Shown here in pieces: positions 38,596-39,687 of a stretch of 39,687 nt of DNA (position 1 is its first letter; each line of letters starts with the position of its first letter). The notes below the pieces were generated by a model. The model searched no databases and had not been told where the DNA came from. It was given only the letters and a program-made list of their open reading frames with translations. Origin of the DNA: a virus; the IMG/VR virus record IMGVR_UViG_3300024518_003522, positions 1 to 39,687 of that record; one strand, given 5' to 3'. A program made the position numbers and the translations under genes.

Positions 38596-38906
38596 TAGTC
38601 TATTACCGCGCGTTCCATATCTTTTAGATAATCATATTCTTTAACAATTCCCACTTCATATATACCAATAGGAATAGTTTGCGTGTGATGTTCTTCATGT
38701 GTGAGATCTACAGGTTTAGTTACTTTAAGATAGGACTTCCCATCTTTTTCATAAAACATAGAATTCACTGTATCTTTAATTCTATGTGCATGCCCAGTTA
38801 CTTCTCCATATGCCAAAATAATATGCCCTTTATCTAATTCTTTTTTATTAATGTCTTTTGGTAAACTATCAATTTGTTTTAATAATACATCACCTTGTTG
38901 TCTCAT
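38595..38906 (-). CDS. GEVTGHAH protein, usual neighbour of DUF6745, 103 aa
   Basis: The ATG follows GAGGTGCTAAC and overlaps the previous stop (ATGA). It carries LAYGEVTGHAHRI and LTHEEHHTQTIPIGIYEVGI, a His-rich pattern I recognise from uncharacterised bacterial proteins encoded next to DUF6745 genes, along with the MRQQGDVLL start. The HAH and HEEHH clusters suggest a metal-binding cupin-like barrel. The pair moves together, so a joint function with the SQV-repeat protein is probable. Confidence 0.65.
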   Translation of the reverse strand: MRQQGDVLLKQIDSLPKDINKKELDKGHIILAYGEVTGHAHRIKDTVNSMFYEKDGKSYLKVTKPVDLTHEEHHTQTIPIGIYEVGIVKEYDYLKDMERAVID

Positions 38907-39687
38907 GTTAGCACCTCGGGTATCCAGTTAGATTTTAAGTCTCCTGCTCTCCAATTTAAAGCCTCTTGCACAGTTTTACATTCTCTGCCTACACCTTCTA
39001 CGTGCCATGTTTTAATAGAAGGATTTCTCATTTTTAAATATCTACAATCTTTAATCTCCGAAGATAAATTAAGAGTTAATAATTCATAGTCTCCTTTTTT
39101 ATCAATTTGTTTTGCCCCCATTTTATTAATAACAATATCTATCCCTAATTTACGAATTAATTCTCTACGTTGTTCTACATTTTCAATACTTAATATATCT
39201 TTTCGTGTTATATTTCCAATTGATTTGTTAATAAACCATTTAGGAACACTAACACCATTTAACACATAATATGCCTCCCCATTTTTCCATTTATAAGCGG
39301 GGCCATTATTACAATGAGATTGTCCTTGGTTATTAAATTTAATAGTTTCTGGATAATCACAAGTTAAAATTGCATTATTAAACCAGCAAGTAAAATAGCC
39401 GAATTTTTGTAGTATATTAGTATATAAATTTAATTGCGGGCCCAGTTTTAATATTTGATTAAAATAGTCATAAAAACTTACCCAACTAGAATCAGAATTT
39501 ATATTACTTTCATATACATGTATATATTTCATATCTTTTATTTGCGACCTCACTTGCGACGCCACTTGCGACCCCACTTGCGACCCCACTTGCGACCACA
39601 CTTGCGACTCTACTTGCGACCTCACTTGCGACCTCACTTGCGACGCCACTTGCGACCCCACTTGCGACTCTACTTGCGACCACACTT
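38903..39687 (-). CDS. SQV-repeat protein with DUF6745 domain, partial at right edge
   Basis: The frame is open to the window edge; the GTG at 39683-39685 is a repeat codon and not a supported start. About 50 visible residues are four-residue repeats (x-SQV), then KYIHVYESNINSDSSWVSFY begins the DUF6745 domain with HCNNGPAYKWKNGEAYYVLN, NVEQRRELIRKLG and the C-terminal GRECKTVQEALNWRAG. The family occurs in bacteria and some phages with similar repeat arrays; its role is unknown. The array, when extended, may form a regular helix or solenoid. The N-terminus may be the fragment at the left edge (1-86). Confidence 0.75.
   Translation of the reverse strand, partial: VWSQVESQVGSQVASQVRSQVRSQVESQVWSQVGSQVGSQVASQVRSQIKDMKYIHVYESNINSDSSWVSFYDYFNQILKLGPQLNLYTNILQKFGYFTCWFNNAILTCDYPETIKFNNQGQSHCNNGPAYKWKNGEAYYVLNGVSVPKWFINKSIGNITRKDILSIENVEQRRELIRKLGIDIVINKMGAKQIDKKGDYELLTLNLSSEIKDCRYLKMRNPSIKTWHVEGVGRECKTVQEALNWRAGDLKSNWIPEVLT
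39541..39687. repeat. Tandem array of 12-base units (CTTGCGAC core), at least 12 copies, cut by the window edge
   Basis: Each unit keeps the codons for Ser-Gln-Val and varies one codon, on the coding strand TGG, GAG, GGG, GCG or AGG. The Val codon is GTA before both GAG units and GTG elsewhere, except for the last unit, which has ATA. The order W-E-G-A-R-R-E-W-G-G-A-R suggests unit duplication by slippage or recombination. Units are multiples of three, so copy-number change alters length without frameshift. Confidence 0.9.

Noticed and set aside
39541-39687. CRISPR array
   Set aside because: Units are 12 bases, contiguous and coding in frame; there are no spacers.
1-39687. Direct terminal repeats at the window ends
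   Set aside because: The first and last 60 bases share no sequence in either orientation.

Overview
The window is almost a whole genome of a virulent, AT-rich, tailed double-stranded DNA phage with a short-tail (podovirus-like) set of virion genes. I see no integrase, lysogeny repressor, phage RNA polymerase or tRNA. The promoter I trust most has the bacterial sigma-70 form, so host RNA polymerase probably transcribes the phage. A heptose-pathway isomerase (GmhA) and two family-9 glycosyltransferases point to a Gram-negative host, but this is inference.

Layout: two long opposing transcription units. The rightward unit (1358-25177) carries small genes, a probable small terminase, a LamG-containing fibre-like protein, large terminase, portal, scaffold, major capsid protein and a capsid decoration candidate. 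Next comes a four-gene sugar island (glycosyltransferase, GmhA, methyltransferase, glycosyltransferase), then tail adaptor, nozzle/hub, repeat-containing fibre, and three large proteins likely to be ejected with the DNA. The leftward unit starts at a TTGACA-17-TATTAT promoter near 1300, runs through tiny early genes to the left edge, and appears to continue from the right edge down to 25179. It carries a DUF6745 protein with a tandem SQV repeat, a sigma-region-4-like regulator, a nuclease, a primase-helicase, family A DNA polymerase, HNH and DEDDy nucleases, nucleotide-metabolism genes, and a lysis region with an M15 endolysin and several holin candidates. The units converge at 25178.

Both contig ends seem to lie in one gene. 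A leftward reading frame leaves the left edge, and the SQV-repeat protein enters from the right edge on the same strand. A circularly permuted genome of about 40 kb that broke at the repeat would explain this.

The least expected signals are RNA-like. A compact cloverleaf-like element (345-609) and a four-hairpin element (27425-27552) each begin at a stop codon in the leftward unit. A duplicated double hairpin with the Shine-Dalgarno in a loop lies before two replication-region genes (34979-35015 and 36573-36608). Also notable are the sugar island inside the capsid-tail gene block, a GC-rich LamG insertion, and a histidine at the polymerase position equivalent to E. coli Phe762. Many small leftward genes of 25-54 codons were found by reading the strand; they have good ribosome binding sites and overlapping stop/start junctions.
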